A DNA stretch of 64,000 nucleotides from Dyadobacter sp. 676 (GTDB lineage Bacteria; Bacteroidota; Bacteroidia; Cytophagales; Spirosomataceae): positions 1,488,001-1,552,000 of the forward strand of contig NZ_CP159289.1 of the NCBI RefSeq assembly GCF_040448675.1, given 5' to 3'. The position numbers and the translations under genes are program-made. Shown in pieces: positions 8,282 through 16,826 of the stretch. Positions within the stretch are counted from its first letter, which is position 1. Each line of letters starts with the position of its first letter. The notes beneath the pieces were generated by a model. That model worked only from the letters and a program-made list of their open reading frames with translations, did no database searches and was not told the DNA's origin.

Positions 8282-10459
8282 GTGCTACGTTCCTTTATCC
8301 TAACCCCTTTCATTTTCTGTTTCATCATTTTCCAAAGCCTTGCCCAGAAACCGAACGAAAACTATCAATACCATATCCATTCGGCAGTCTCGCCCGTTAA
8401 AGTCGATGGCGTAGCCGACGATCTCGCATGGTCGGCAGCCGAAACGGCGAAGGACTTTTTCATGATCACGCCGATGGATACGAGTTTTTCCAAGGCGCTG
8501 ACGGACGTGAAACTGTGCTACGACAAACATAACCTTTACATACTGGTTATCAACTACAAGCCTATCAAGGGTTCGCTGATCGTGGAATCCCTGAAACGCG
8601 ACTTCGCATTCGGGAAGAACGACAACTTCCTGCTTTTCATGGATACATTCGACGACAAGACCAACGGGTTCTCGTTCGGGGCCAATGCAGCGGGAGCACC
8701 CTGGGACGGCCAGCAAGGCGATGGCGGTACTGTCGACCTCAGTTGGGACAACAAATGGGTGAGCGCCGTGAAGAACGAGGACGACAAATGGGTATGGGAA
8801 GCGGCCATCCCCTTCAAAAGTATCCGCTATAAACCGGGTATCACGCGCTGGGGCATCAATTTCAGCCGCCAGGACCTGACGATCTCCGAAAAATCGTCGT
8901 GGGCACCCGTACCGAGGCAGTTCCCGTCCGCGTCGCTCGCGTACACGGGCGTGCTCGTGTGGGACACACCTCCGCCAACGCCGGGCCCCAATATTTCGGT
9001 GATCCCGTATGCGGCCATGCGCATGACGAAGGACCACCAGAACGACATTCCCACGAAATACAAACCGACCATAGGAGGAGACGTCAAAATAGGCCTTACC
9101 CCATCGTTGAACCTCGACCTGACCGTTAACCCGGATTTCTCGCAGGTAGACGTAGACGTGCAGCAAACCAACCTCGACCGTTTCGAGCTGTTCTTCCCCG
9201 AGCGGCGGCAGTTCTTCCTCGAAAACGCCGACCTTTTCGCCAATTTCGGGTACGCTACCATAAGGCCGTTCTTCTCGCGGCGCATTGGTTTGGGTGTCCC
9301 CATCCAGTTCGGTGCGAGAATGAGTGGTAAACTCAACAAAAACTGGCGTATCGGCGTGCTCGACGTGCAAACCGGTGCCAACGATACGCTGACGCCGCAT
9401 AACAACTACGCCGTATTCGCATTGCAGCGGCAAGTCCTCGCCCGTTCCAATGTGCGGTTCATATTCGTGAATAAGGACGCGACCAACTACACGCTCGAAA
9501 GGCATTCGGCTACCAGCCGTTATAACCGCAACATCGGGGCGGAGTTCAACCTGGCGAGTGCGAAAAACCTCTGGACGGGAAAAGTCATGTTCCTCAAATC
9601 GTTCACACCCGGCAAATCATCCGACGACTGGACGCACGCCGCCGACTTGAAGTTCAATAAAGCAAACTTCTTCTGGCAATGGCAGCACGAATATGTCGGC
9701 CGGAACTACAATGCCGAAGTGGGCTACGTACCCAATGCCGTTCGGATGGGTTATTACAAGATCAGCCCGAACATCGGTTACCTGTTTTTTATCAAACACC
9801 CCAAAATCATCAGCCACGGGCCGAAACTAGTGAGCAATGTGTATTGGGACAAGAAGTTCGATTTGAGCGACCGGGAGTTCATATTGTCCTACAACCTCAA
9901 CTTTATCAATCGTGCTACGGTATCCGTCTGGGGATCGAGCAATTATGTACGCCTGCTGCGCCCCTTCGACCCTACCAACCTGGGCGGCCCGACGCTGGCG
10001 ACCGGTACCGAGCACAACTGGAAAGCCGTCGGTTTCGATATTGTTTCCGGCCCGCAGAACCGCTTTACATACCTTGCATCGGGTATTCTCGGCGGATATT
10101 ACCAGAACGGCAAGCGCAATAACCTCAAAGCCGAGCTCGGCTACCGCGTGCAACCTTACGTGGCGATTACCATGGCCGGCAATTACAACGATATCCGCCT
10201 CCCCGAGCCGTGGAAACGTACGCAACTCTGGCTCGTAGGCCCGCGTGTGGATGTGACGTTCACCAACAGCCTGTTTTTCACGACATTCATGCAGTACAAC
10301 AACCAGGCCGACAATATCAACCTGAATGCGCGCCTGCAATGGCGCTACAAGCCGGCTTCCGACCTTTTCATTGTGTATACCGACAACTACCTGCCCGAAA
10401 ATTTCAGGGTCAAGAACCGCGCGATCGTGTTGAAATTCACCTACTGGTGGAATCTTTAA
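8282..10459 (+). CDS. DUF5916 outer-membrane protein with CBM9-like N-terminus
   Basis: A 725-residue secreted protein starting at GTG, with a signal peptide ending near FQSLAQ (about residue 21). Residues about 30-230 resemble a family 9 carbohydrate-binding fold (KVDGVADDLAWSAA ... WEAAIPFKSIRY). The rest carries the DUF5916 hallmark FFPERRQFFLENADLF and alternating aromatic beta-strands ending in the aromatic TYWWNL, as in outer-membrane barrels. Function is unknown; family members are common in Bacteroidota. Its stop overlaps the stop of the convergent LRR gene in a shared TTAA. Confidence 0.85.
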   Translation: MLRSFILTPFIFCFIIFQSLAQKPNENYQYHIHSAVSPVKVDGVADDLAWSAAETAKDFFMITPMDTSFSKALTDVKLCYDKHNLYILVINYKPIKGSLIVESLKRDFAFGKNDNFLLFMDTFDDKTNGFSFGANAAGAPWDGQQGDGGTVDLSWDNKWVSAVKNEDDKWVWEAAIPFKSIRYKPGITRWGINFSRQDLTISEKSSWAPVPRQFPSASLAYTGVLVWDTPPPTPGPNISVIPYAAMRMTKDHQNDIPTKYKPTIGGDVKIGLTPSLNLDLTVNPDFSQVDVDVQQTNLDRFELFFPERRQFFLENADLFANFGYATIRPFFSRRIGLGVPIQFGARMSGKLNKNWRIGVLDVQTGANDTLTPHNNYAVFALQRQVLARSNVRFIFVNKDATNYTLERHSATSRYNRNIGAEFNLASAKNLWTGKVMFLKSFTPGKSSDDWTHAADLKFNKANFFWQWQHEYVGRNYNAEVGYVPNAVRMGYYKISPNIGYLFFIKHPKIISHGPKLVSNVYWDKKFDLSDREFILSYNLNFINRATVSVWGSSNYVRLLRPFDPTNLGGPTLATGTEHNWKAVGFDIVSGPQNRFTYLASGILGGYYQNGKRNNLKAELGYRVQPYVAITMAGNYNDIRLPEPWKRTQLWLVGPRVDVTFTNSLFFTTFMQYNNQADNINLNARLQWRYKPASDLFIVYTDNYLPENFRVKNRAIVLKFTYWWNL

Positions 10460-11862
10460 TAAAACACTTCGATATTCTTCTTTTTGAGCTGGCTCAACTG
10501 CTCGCTGTATTTACGCCCGGCGTCCTCTCCCAGGAAAGGGTTCCCGCGTAAATGCAGCTTGTCGAGCTTGCGGATCTGCAATAGCTGGGCCGGGAAATCC
10601 GGGAAGTTGTTCGATGATAAATCCAGCTCTTGCAGGTTCGTGAATGCCACCAGCTCCGAAGGGAATATAGTGAGCCAGTTGTACCCGAGATCCACAATGT
10701 GCAACGCCTGCATGCGGGTAATGCGGTCGGGAAGTTTGCTCAGGTGGTTGTGGTGGGCGTAAAGCGTATGCACGTTTTTCAGCTTATCCATGCGCTTCGG
10801 CAACGCGGTAAGCTGGTTATGCGAGACGGCAAAATGCGTCAGGCGTTTCAGCTTTGTAATCGATTTGGGCAGGGTTTCCAATTTGTTGTAATACAAATCC
10901 AGCACTTCCAGGCCGCGCATTTTGCGGATTCCTTTGGGCAAAACGGCCAATTCCGCTTTATAAAAGTTGACGTCCTTGACTTTTATCAGCTTTCGGAAGC
11001 TCCCGTTCGTCAATCCGGTCATCCGGTTATTGCCAAGCCAGAGCGTTTCGAGCTTTTTGCAGTTCCGGGCGGCCCGCGGAATGTCGGTAATCAGGTTCAT
11101 TTGCAGATTAAGGAGTTTCAGCGATTTGTTTTTACTAATGGCGATGCTGTTATCCCGTAATATATTTTTGCTCAGGTCGAGATGCCGTAGTTTGGGCAGG
11201 CGCGCCATGTCCAGGTTTACGGTTTCAAGGTCGTTATCTCCTAAGAACAGCTCTTCCAAATTGGGGAAGCGGTATATTACTTCCGGAATGCCCGCAAGTA
11301 AATTTTGTCCAAGCGCCAATGTCTTCACTTTTAATGTGTCTTTCGTCGCCATTGCCTCGGACAGGCTGTTCACTACGCTGTCTTTTCTGGCACGTGGCTC
11401 CCTGGTCGGCTGGGTGTGGAAACTCACGAAAACGACGATGGCTGTTTTGGCGCCGATGGTCCTGCGCGAGACAAAATCGGTGAGATAAGGGGCGAGCCGC
11501 GTGGAAACGGCCGCCGCTAGCGAATCAGCCACAGAGATATCCTCTTTCTTCCCGTCCGCTGTCCGAAAGCCTCGCGTAACGCTCAAAACGAGGTACTCGA
11601 TTTTACCCTCCGCATTCAGGTAAAGCATGTTCCAGGCCATGTATTCCTTGAATTTATCCGTTTGGAGGATTTGCCGGTAGATATTTTCGAATGTCGCCTG
11701 TACGCTGTGCGGATTTTGATGCACCGGGCCTTCGACATCCTGGTATTCCCCTTTCAATTTTTGCGAAAGCGTTTGGGAAACGTCCTTTTGAAGCAGCACC
11801 ACAGGCTGCGCCACCAATTGCAGGCCCGCAGCGAGAAGAAAAACAATGAAGAAAATTTTCAT
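10456..11862 (-). CDS. Secreted leucine-rich repeat protein
   Basis: The ATG at 11862 gives a 468-residue protein with a signal peptide (MKIFFIVFLLAAGLQLVAQ). Residues about 175-455 hold roughly a dozen leucine-rich repeats of about 23 residues (LPKLRHLDLSKNIL, LKLLNLQMNLI, LETLWLGNNRM and so on). Such repeats form a curved protein-binding surface. The N-terminal region (about 20-170) is not recognised. A -7 box at 11887-11894 lies inside the longer possible reading frame, which supports the start used here. It ends convergently against the DUF5916 gene. Confidence 0.85.
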   Translation of the reverse strand: MKIFFIVFLLAAGLQLVAQPVVLLQKDVSQTLSQKLKGEYQDVEGPVHQNPHSVQATFENIYRQILQTDKFKEYMAWNMLYLNAEGKIEYLVLSVTRGFRTADGKKEDISVADSLAAAVSTRLAPYLTDFVSRRTIGAKTAIVVFVSFHTQPTREPRARKDSVVNSLSEAMATKDTLKVKTLALGQNLLAGIPEVIYRFPNLEELFLGDNDLETVNLDMARLPKLRHLDLSKNILRDNSIAISKNKSLKLLNLQMNLITDIPRAARNCKKLETLWLGNNRMTGLTNGSFRKLIKVKDVNFYKAELAVLPKGIRKMRGLEVLDLYYNKLETLPKSITKLKRLTHFAVSHNQLTALPKRMDKLKNVHTLYAHHNHLSKLPDRITRMQALHIVDLGYNWLTIFPSELVAFTNLQELDLSSNNFPDFPAQLLQIRKLDKLHLRGNPFLGEDAGRKYSEQLSQLKKKNIEVFY

Positions 11863-11886
11863 GACAGGCAGCATTAAGTGAGCACA

Positions 11887-11914
11887 CAAACATAACTAAA
11901 AAAATAGTTATGTT
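11887..11914 (-). promoter_or_regulatory. LRR gene -7 box inside a 10-bp inverted repeat
   Basis: On the minus strand TATGTTTG (11887-11894) matches TAnnTTTG exactly and lies 25 bases before the ATG at 11862. It overlaps an inverted repeat, AACATAACTA (11889-11898) with TAGTTATGTT (11905-11914) and a 6-base A loop. This could be an operator or merely an AT-rich hairpin. Confidence 0.45.
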
Positions 11915-11940
11915 ATTATACTTACTTATATATTTCTGCC

Positions 11941-12131
11941 AATGATTGGATGATTGGATGAGTGAATGATTGAATGATTGAATGATTTTGAGTGAGTGAC
12001 TGGAAGTTGTCATTGAGTCAGAAATAGTCATGAGTTGTCAAAAACAACACCTGACCACACCCGGCCTTTTCTATTCGCACATTCACTCATTCAATCATTC
12101 ACAAATTCACTCATTGCACTCATTCAAAATT
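11941..12131 (-). repeat. Gene-less inverted 8-bp repeat element (MITE-like)
   Basis: Two arms of the unit ATGA(T/G)TGA face each other: ATGATTGGATGATTGGATGA at the left (from 11943) and, on the minus strand, AATTTTGAATGAGTG... from 12131 inward at the right. About 85 unrelated bases lie between them. On the minus strand the element begins immediately after the stop codon of the polyprenyl synthase gene. The terminal AATTTTGAATGA is shared with the four-helix-bundle element at 34463-34968. No coding sequence is preserved between the arms. Confidence 0.65.
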
Positions 12132-13112
12132 CTACTTACTCCGCTCAATCGTGTATTGAACGAGCTGTTCCAGCGAGCGGCGATGCGGTGAATCGGCGAA
12201 TTCGTTGAGTACTGCGAGCGCTTCCTTTACGTACCGTTCCATTACTTCCTGCGCATAGCGTAACCCACCCGATTCTTTCACGAATGCGATTACTTCGTTC
12301 ACTTTGTTGGGTTTGTGACTTTCGTTGCGGATAATATTGATAATGCGGCGTTTTTCGAGCCACGACGCGTGATTGAGCGCGTAGATGAGGGGCAGTGTCA
12401 TTTTCTTCTCCTTGATATCGATTCCCAGCGGCTTGCCGATCTCGTCCTCGCCATAGTCGAAAAGGTCGTCCTTGATCTGGAACGCCATGCCTACCTTCTC
12501 GCCGAATGCATGCATTTTGTCGACCACATCCTGGGCGGCACCTACCGAACTTGCACCTACCGCACAGCAGGAGGCGATCAGCGAAGCGGTTTTCTGGCGG
12601 ATGATCTCGTAATACACCGCTTCGTTAATATCCAGCCGCCGGGCCTTTTCAATTTGCAAAAGCTCGCCTTCGCTGAGCTCGCGAACGGCGGTGGAAACGA
12701 TTTTCAGGATTTTGAATTCCTCGTGATCGACCGAAAGTAATAATCCCCGTGAAAGCAGGTAATCGCCCACCAGCACCGCGATTTTATTTTTCCATAACGC
12801 ATTCACGGAGAAAAAGCCGCGGCGGTAGTTGGAATCGTCCACCACGTCGTCGTGCACGAGTGTGGCGGTGTGCAGCAGTTCGATCATCGCGCCGCCCCGG
12901 TAGGTCGACTCGGAGATATTACCGCAAACTCCTGCGGACAAAAACACGAACATCGGGCGCAATTGTTTGCCTTTCCGCCTTACAATGTAATTCATGATCT
13001 GGTCCAGAAGCATTACGTCGCTTTTCATAAACTGGCGAAACTTATGCTCGAAGGCTTTCATTTCATCCGCAACAGGAGCCTGGATATCCTTTATTGAAAG
13101 GGTCATATTCAT
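12132..13112 (-). CDS. Polyprenyl diphosphate synthase
   Basis: Starting at the ATG at 13112 (an alternative lies at 13106) this is 326 residues, the usual size for long-chain trans-prenyltransferases. Both aspartate-rich motifs are present: DDVVDD at about 88-93 and DDLFD at about 215-219. The allylic-binding segment KGKQLRP is at 47-53. It extends farnesyl diphosphate with isopentenyl diphosphate, most likely for the menaquinone side chain. Chain length cannot be deduced with confidence. A longer in-frame start exists upstream but would add about 33 residues absent from the family. Confidence 0.92.
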   Translation of the reverse strand: MNMTLSIKDIQAPVADEMKAFEHKFRQFMKSDVMLLDQIMNYIVRRKGKQLRPMFVFLSAGVCGNISESTYRGGAMIELLHTATLVHDDVVDDSNYRRGFFSVNALWKNKIAVLVGDYLLSRGLLLSVDHEEFKILKIVSTAVRELSEGELLQIEKARRLDINEAVYYEIIRQKTASLIASCCAVGASSVGAAQDVVDKMHAFGEKVGMAFQIKDDLFDYGEDEIGKPLGIDIKEKKMTLPLIYALNHASWLEKRRIINIIRNESHKPNKVNEVIAFVKESGGLRYAQEVMERYVKEALAVLNEFADSPHRRSLEQLVQYTIERSK

Positions 13113-13290
13113 GTACGAGGGCTGATAGCTCCCTCCTGATAATAAAAGGACGCGGACAGGGGCATGAGTTTGAGAAAATGTTCGTTTAACCCACTGTACT
13201 CTGATCTTCAAATTTGGAATAAAATCTTCTGTTTACATCAATTTTAAGCCGAAAATGTTTAGAATTGAAAAAAGGCGACGGGCCGCAAAC

Positions 13291-13319
13291 ACCGGCAAGC
13301 CGACGCCCGACAGCCGAAG
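13291..13319 (+). repeat. GC-rich dispersed repeat, copy 2
   Basis: CCGGCAAGCCGA followed by CGCCCGACAGCCGAAG, a diverged copy of the repeat at 1478-1502. It ends about 30 bases upstream of the patatin ATG and lies in the divergent region between the prenyl synthase and patatin genes. Confidence 0.5.
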
Positions 13320-13348
13320 TTTAAACTAAACCACGTAAACCGGTCGAT

Positions 13349-14275
13349 ATGAAAGCACTCGTCCTCGGGGGAGGATCTATGAAAGGAGCGTTCCAGGTAG
13401 GAGTTATCCAGGCGGTACTCGAAAACGGCTTTGAGCCGGAAATGGTATACGGAATCTCGGTGGGATCATTGAACGCCACATTCCTGGCTAACGAAACCGG
13501 TAAACAAATGGCAGAGAACGGCAAAACGGACTGGCCGCTCGCGGGCCGCAGGTTGCTGGAATTCTGGATCAAAAACATCACACAACCTCAGGATATATCC
13601 ACGCTGCGCTCCCGCGTAATGCTTGGAATGAATACATTGATGAGCCGTTTCGACGGGATCGTCGACCCGTCGCCGCTGCATTCGCTGATCCGCAAACATT
13701 TGAACGACGATTACCTCCGCAATACGCCCGTCAAGGTCAAAACCGGGGCCGTCAATATCGAAACGGGGGAAATGAAATACGTTTCCACCAAGGACCCGCA
13801 TTATGTGGATTTTGTGTACGCCAGCTCGTCGATACCGATGCTGATGCCGGCGGTTGAGATCGAAGGCCAGCTTTACCTCGACGGTGGTTTACGGGAGGTA
13901 GCGCCCATTCGCGAGGCGATCGAGGACGGGGCGACGGAAATTGTGCTGATCGGCTGCCATTCGCCCCTGCTCTACCAGCCCGAGGGCATTAACACCCGCA
14001 ACCTGATCACGCTCATCGAACGTGTACGGGACATTACCGTAAACCAGATCGTAAACAACAATATCCAATGGGCCGAATCGTACGTCGACCGCTCGAACCT
14101 GCGCGGCAAGCCTATGAAGCTGACCATAGTAAGGCCATCGACGCCATTGTTCCTCGATTTGCAACACTTTAACTCCGAAGATATTTCCAGGCTCATTATA
14201 GAAGGCTACCGGGCGGGCGTGGAATCGATTTTGAAAACAGAGAAGGTCCCGGATCAAACATTTCAGTCCAGATGA
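13349..14275 (+). CDS. Patatin-like phospholipase
   Basis: A 308-residue protein with the complete patatin signature: oxyanion-hole glycines GGGSMKG (about 7-13), nucleophile elbow GISVGS with Ser37, and the catalytic Asp178 in YLDGG. Patatins hydrolyse acyl groups from (lyso)phospholipids. No signal peptide is visible, so it is probably cytoplasmic or at the inner membrane. Its stop overlaps the next start by four bases (ATGA), so it is probably translated together with the glycerophosphodiesterase. Confidence 0.9.
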   Translation: MKALVLGGGSMKGAFQVGVIQAVLENGFEPEMVYGISVGSLNATFLANETGKQMAENGKTDWPLAGRRLLEFWIKNITQPQDISTLRSRVMLGMNTLMSRFDGIVDPSPLHSLIRKHLNDDYLRNTPVKVKTGAVNIETGEMKYVSTKDPHYVDFVYASSSIPMLMPAVEIEGQLYLDGGLREVAPIREAIEDGATEIVLIGCHSPLLYQPEGINTRNLITLIERVRDITVNQIVNNNIQWAESYVDRSNLRGKPMKLTIVRPSTPLFLDLQHFNSEDISRLIIEGYRAGVESILKTEKVPDQTFQSR

Positions 14276-15162
14276 AAAACCAGACACGGCAGGTTTTCGC
14301 GGCATTGCTGCTGGCTGCCTTTTCACACACTGCCCAGGCCCAAACCGGCGAATGTCGGTTCAAAGACGCCGAAGCCCTGAAAAATTACCTGAAACCCGGC
14401 AAACGGACAACGCCGCTGATTATGGCGCACCAGGGCGGTACCGAAGACGGCTACCCTGGCAACAGCATGGCCACATTCGAGCGCACCTATTCCAAAGTCC
14501 CGTGCGTGCTGCTGGAAATCGACGTCCGGGCTACCAGCGACAGCCTCCTGGTGGTCTCCCACGACGACGATCTTGCATTGAAAACCAATGGCAAGGGCCT
14601 ACTTAGCAAAAAGAAGTGGAAGGAAGTCGGCAAACTGAGGCTAAAAGATCCATATGGCTCCATGACGGAATACCCTATTCCTACGTTCCAGGAGGTGCTG
14701 AACTGGTCGTCGGACAAAAACCTGATTCTGATCGTCGATAAAAAGCCTGAGACGAGCATTACCCGAACCATCAAAATGTTGCAGGGGACGGGTAACCTTT
14801 ACAAATCCGTTCTGATTTGCTATTCATTGAAGGAAGCGCAACTGGCGCATAAGCTGGCGCCGCAGCTGATGCTGGCCGTTGGCTTCAACAGCCCGGAGCA
14901 TATCGACGCGGTGGAGCAATCGGGCTTGCCGTTCGAGCAACTCGTCGCATTGACCCCGCGCGAATTGCAGGATAACTCATTTTATCAGCGCATTCACAAT
15001 ATGAATATAGCAGCCTCACTCGGTACCAACGGCAACATCGACACCCTCCAAACGACGGAATCACGGCCGTTATACCAAAAAATCCGGGATTCGGGCGGGC
15101 CGGATATCATCTGCACCGACAATCCGATTTTGGTGCAGAGTATTTTTTATAAGAAGGATTGA
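14272..15162 (+). CDS. Exported glycerophosphodiester phosphodiesterase-family protein
   Basis: A 296-residue protein with a signal peptide ending at HTAQAQ (about 24). It has GDPD motifs: the first histidine in AHQGG, EIDVRATSD for metal binding, VSHDDDL with the second catalytic histidine, and IVDKKPE. The usual HRG...PENT reads HQGG...PGNS here, so the Arg and the PENT glutamate are replaced. Activity may therefore differ from classical glycerophosphodiesterases. Coupling to a patatin suggests stepwise phospholipid breakdown (deacylation, then phosphodiester cleavage), though the two products may sit in different compartments. Confidence 0.83.
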   Translation: MKNQTRQVFAALLLAAFSHTAQAQTGECRFKDAEALKNYLKPGKRTTPLIMAHQGGTEDGYPGNSMATFERTYSKVPCVLLEIDVRATSDSLLVVSHDDDLALKTNGKGLLSKKKWKEVGKLRLKDPYGSMTEYPIPTFQEVLNWSSDKNLILIVDKKPETSITRTIKMLQGTGNLYKSVLICYSLKEAQLAHKLAPQLMLAVGFNSPEHIDAVEQSGLPFEQLVALTPRELQDNSFYQRIHNMNIAASLGTNGNIDTLQTTESRPLYQKIRDSGGPDIICTDNPILVQSIFYKKD

Positions 15163-15175
15163 TCTTAATTAGCCA

Positions 15176-15217
15176 AAAACGAGACGAGCATGCAACATTG
15201 CATGCTCGTCTCGTTTT
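15176..15217 (+). terminator. Perfect 19-bp hairpin terminator
   Basis: 15176-15194 pairs without mismatch with 15199-15217, with a 4-base loop. The stem begins AAAA and ends TTTT, so it can work on either strand. It closes the patatin/GDPD operon. Confidence 0.88.
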
Positions 15218-15556
15218 ATTTCTCGGTTTATTCATTCTTATCAGTCGGGCGAAATCCAGTTAACACCACTATTTCATATCACTAGTGCGAATAATTCTTA
15301 ACAAGAACCAAATATTATCAATTTGACTCTGTCAATTTTATTACCCAAGTTAACATTTATGTTTATAATTATATATCTTAGAGTATTAATCATAAAAAAA
15401 CACCAAAGCTAATGTTTAGTATTTTTACAAAATCACTTGACTATCTCATCAAATTTAAAAAAAGCCGCTCCCGATGGAGAGGCCCTCCGAGTCACGCTGA
15501 TTATTGAAAGTAATTTATTAAATATCATACTTCAATTATATCCAAATCAGCGATAA
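15218..15556. other. AT-rich intergenic stretch upstream of the broken metalloprotease
   Basis: About 340 bases, markedly richer in A and T than the flanking genes. Apart from the 31-codon reading frame at 15412-15507, I see no repeat, RNA or good promoter here. The composition continues into the decayed genes to about 20.4 kb and may mark acquired DNA. Confidence 0.5.
15412..15507 (+). CDS. Possible 31-residue peptide
   Basis: ATG at 15412, TGA at 15505. The peptide begins MFSIFTKSLDYLIKF and has a basic second half (KKSRSRWRGPPS) ending HADY. It is the only frame in this AT-rich gap with an amphipathic start followed by a basic tail. Its local GC content rises in the second half, as coding DNA often does. 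There is no convincing promoter. It may be a chance frame or the remnant of a longer gene; I do not recognise it. Confidence 0.25.
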   Translation: MFSIFTKSLDYLIKFKKSRSRWRGPPSHADY

Positions 15557-16746
15557 ATGAAAAAGCTCAACATATTAGTTAGAACAGTCACGTTATTTCT
15601 TGTGCTGTTAATTTTTCAGTCATCTTGCGACACTGAGTCTCCATTGAATGCTCTCTCGAAAGAAAGTTCTGTACAAGACGATGAAATCAAGCTCCTAACC
15701 ACCTTCGTCAAAGATCAATTAACCTGTGGAAGCGATGTAACGTACGAGGACGGATATTTCATTTTTCAAGGCGATGTCCGTATCAGCCATAAAGATGCGA
15801 AAGACAGATACCAGGAATTCATTAAAAGTCGCGGTAAAAGAACTACACAAACTAAATTCCAGTTTCTGGTAAGTGATTCTTATGTCAGCGGCATCAATGT
15901 TTATGTACCACCCACAATTTCGGCAACCGTACGCCAAGCTACCATCGATGCAATCGCAGATTACAATAGTATCACCGGAACCAAATTGCGTTTTTATCTT
16001 ACTAATTATTCGTTCGCAGCCAATATCACTGTAAATGAATTTACCGGTAGTGGTACCGCATGGGGGACTCTTCCTACAATTTCAGGCACACCTGGCCCGA
16101 CTATACATATCAATGCGGGAACAACTTGTATAAAATGCACTACAGCAAATAGAAGATAGCAGATGGTTGCCCACGAGCTTGGACACGCCGAGGCTTATGT
16201 CACACCACCACTTCCTATGAGGCAAACTGTTCACAAATCACCGGTACTCCTCTTCTCGACGAGAATTCACTTATGAATGGCTCGACTCCGGCAACCCTCA
16301 TTGCGGTCATAACAGATCGGAATCCGATTTTTACAGAGGGCGACCTCACGGCGATCCGTACTTTGTATCCCAATAACATTAATCCGCCTGTCAGAGCAGG
16401 CATTGTTTTTCGGAACCGGGTTGCCAATCCACCAGATCAAAATGGAGGCGATTATTCCTACGCTAGCGGATATATTACGTTGACAGACGTAAATGGCAAT
16501 CCTACAACACCTAACTCAAACGCAACCATTCAAATAACATATTTAGAATCGACCGACCCGACTTTTGCCACCAGTATTGTCCATACAGCAACCATTGGCA
16601 ACACCAGCACGGAGGTTTCTATAGGTGAGAAGACGTTGGGTGACATATCGTGCTCTTCACCAACCACTTGTTCCGGAAATTATTATTATTATAAAACAAT
16701 TGAAACTAACTACGCGACATACAGGCCCAGAGCAACACAATATTAA
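15557..16746 (+). pseudogene. Broken HEIGH-type (M57-like) zinc metalloprotease lipoprotein
   Basis: The first 200 codons give a lipoprotein (signal ending LLIFQSSC) with the NVYVPPTISATVRQATIDAIADYN region typical of secreted metallopeptidases of this type. An in-frame TAG at 16157 stops it. The same frame then continues QMVAHELGHA, the zinc site. A one-base loss near 16184-16188 follows. After it, another frame continues GLCHTTTSYEANCSQITGT and then MNGSTPATLIAVI to the stop at 16746. Joined, these give HELGHAxGLCH, an HExxHxxGxxH zinc motif. Two lesions, both at the active site, make a functional product unlikely. Confidence 0.82.
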
Positions 16747-16778
16747 AATTTTCAATAAACGAATGATCCATATTAGTA

Positions 16779-16807
16779 AAAAAGGTACCTGTATTAGGTA
16801 CCTTTTT
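16779..16807. terminator. Bidirectional hairpin terminator
   Basis: AAAAAGGTACC (16779-16789) pairs perfectly with GGTACCTTTTT (16797-16807) across a 7-base loop. It serves the convergent metalloprotease pseudogene and TonB receptor gene. Confidence 0.85.
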
Positions 16808-16826
16808 ATTAACGAAATTGATCAGG

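Noticed and set aside
10456..10459. Shared TTAA stop codons of convergent genes (also at 62552-62555) as a functional signal
   Set aside because: TTAA necessarily gives TAA on both strands; two cases are expected by chance in a compact genome.
11941..12131. CRISPR-like array of short repeats
   Set aside because: Units are 8 bases, tandem and without unique spacers of constant length; no cas genes nearby.
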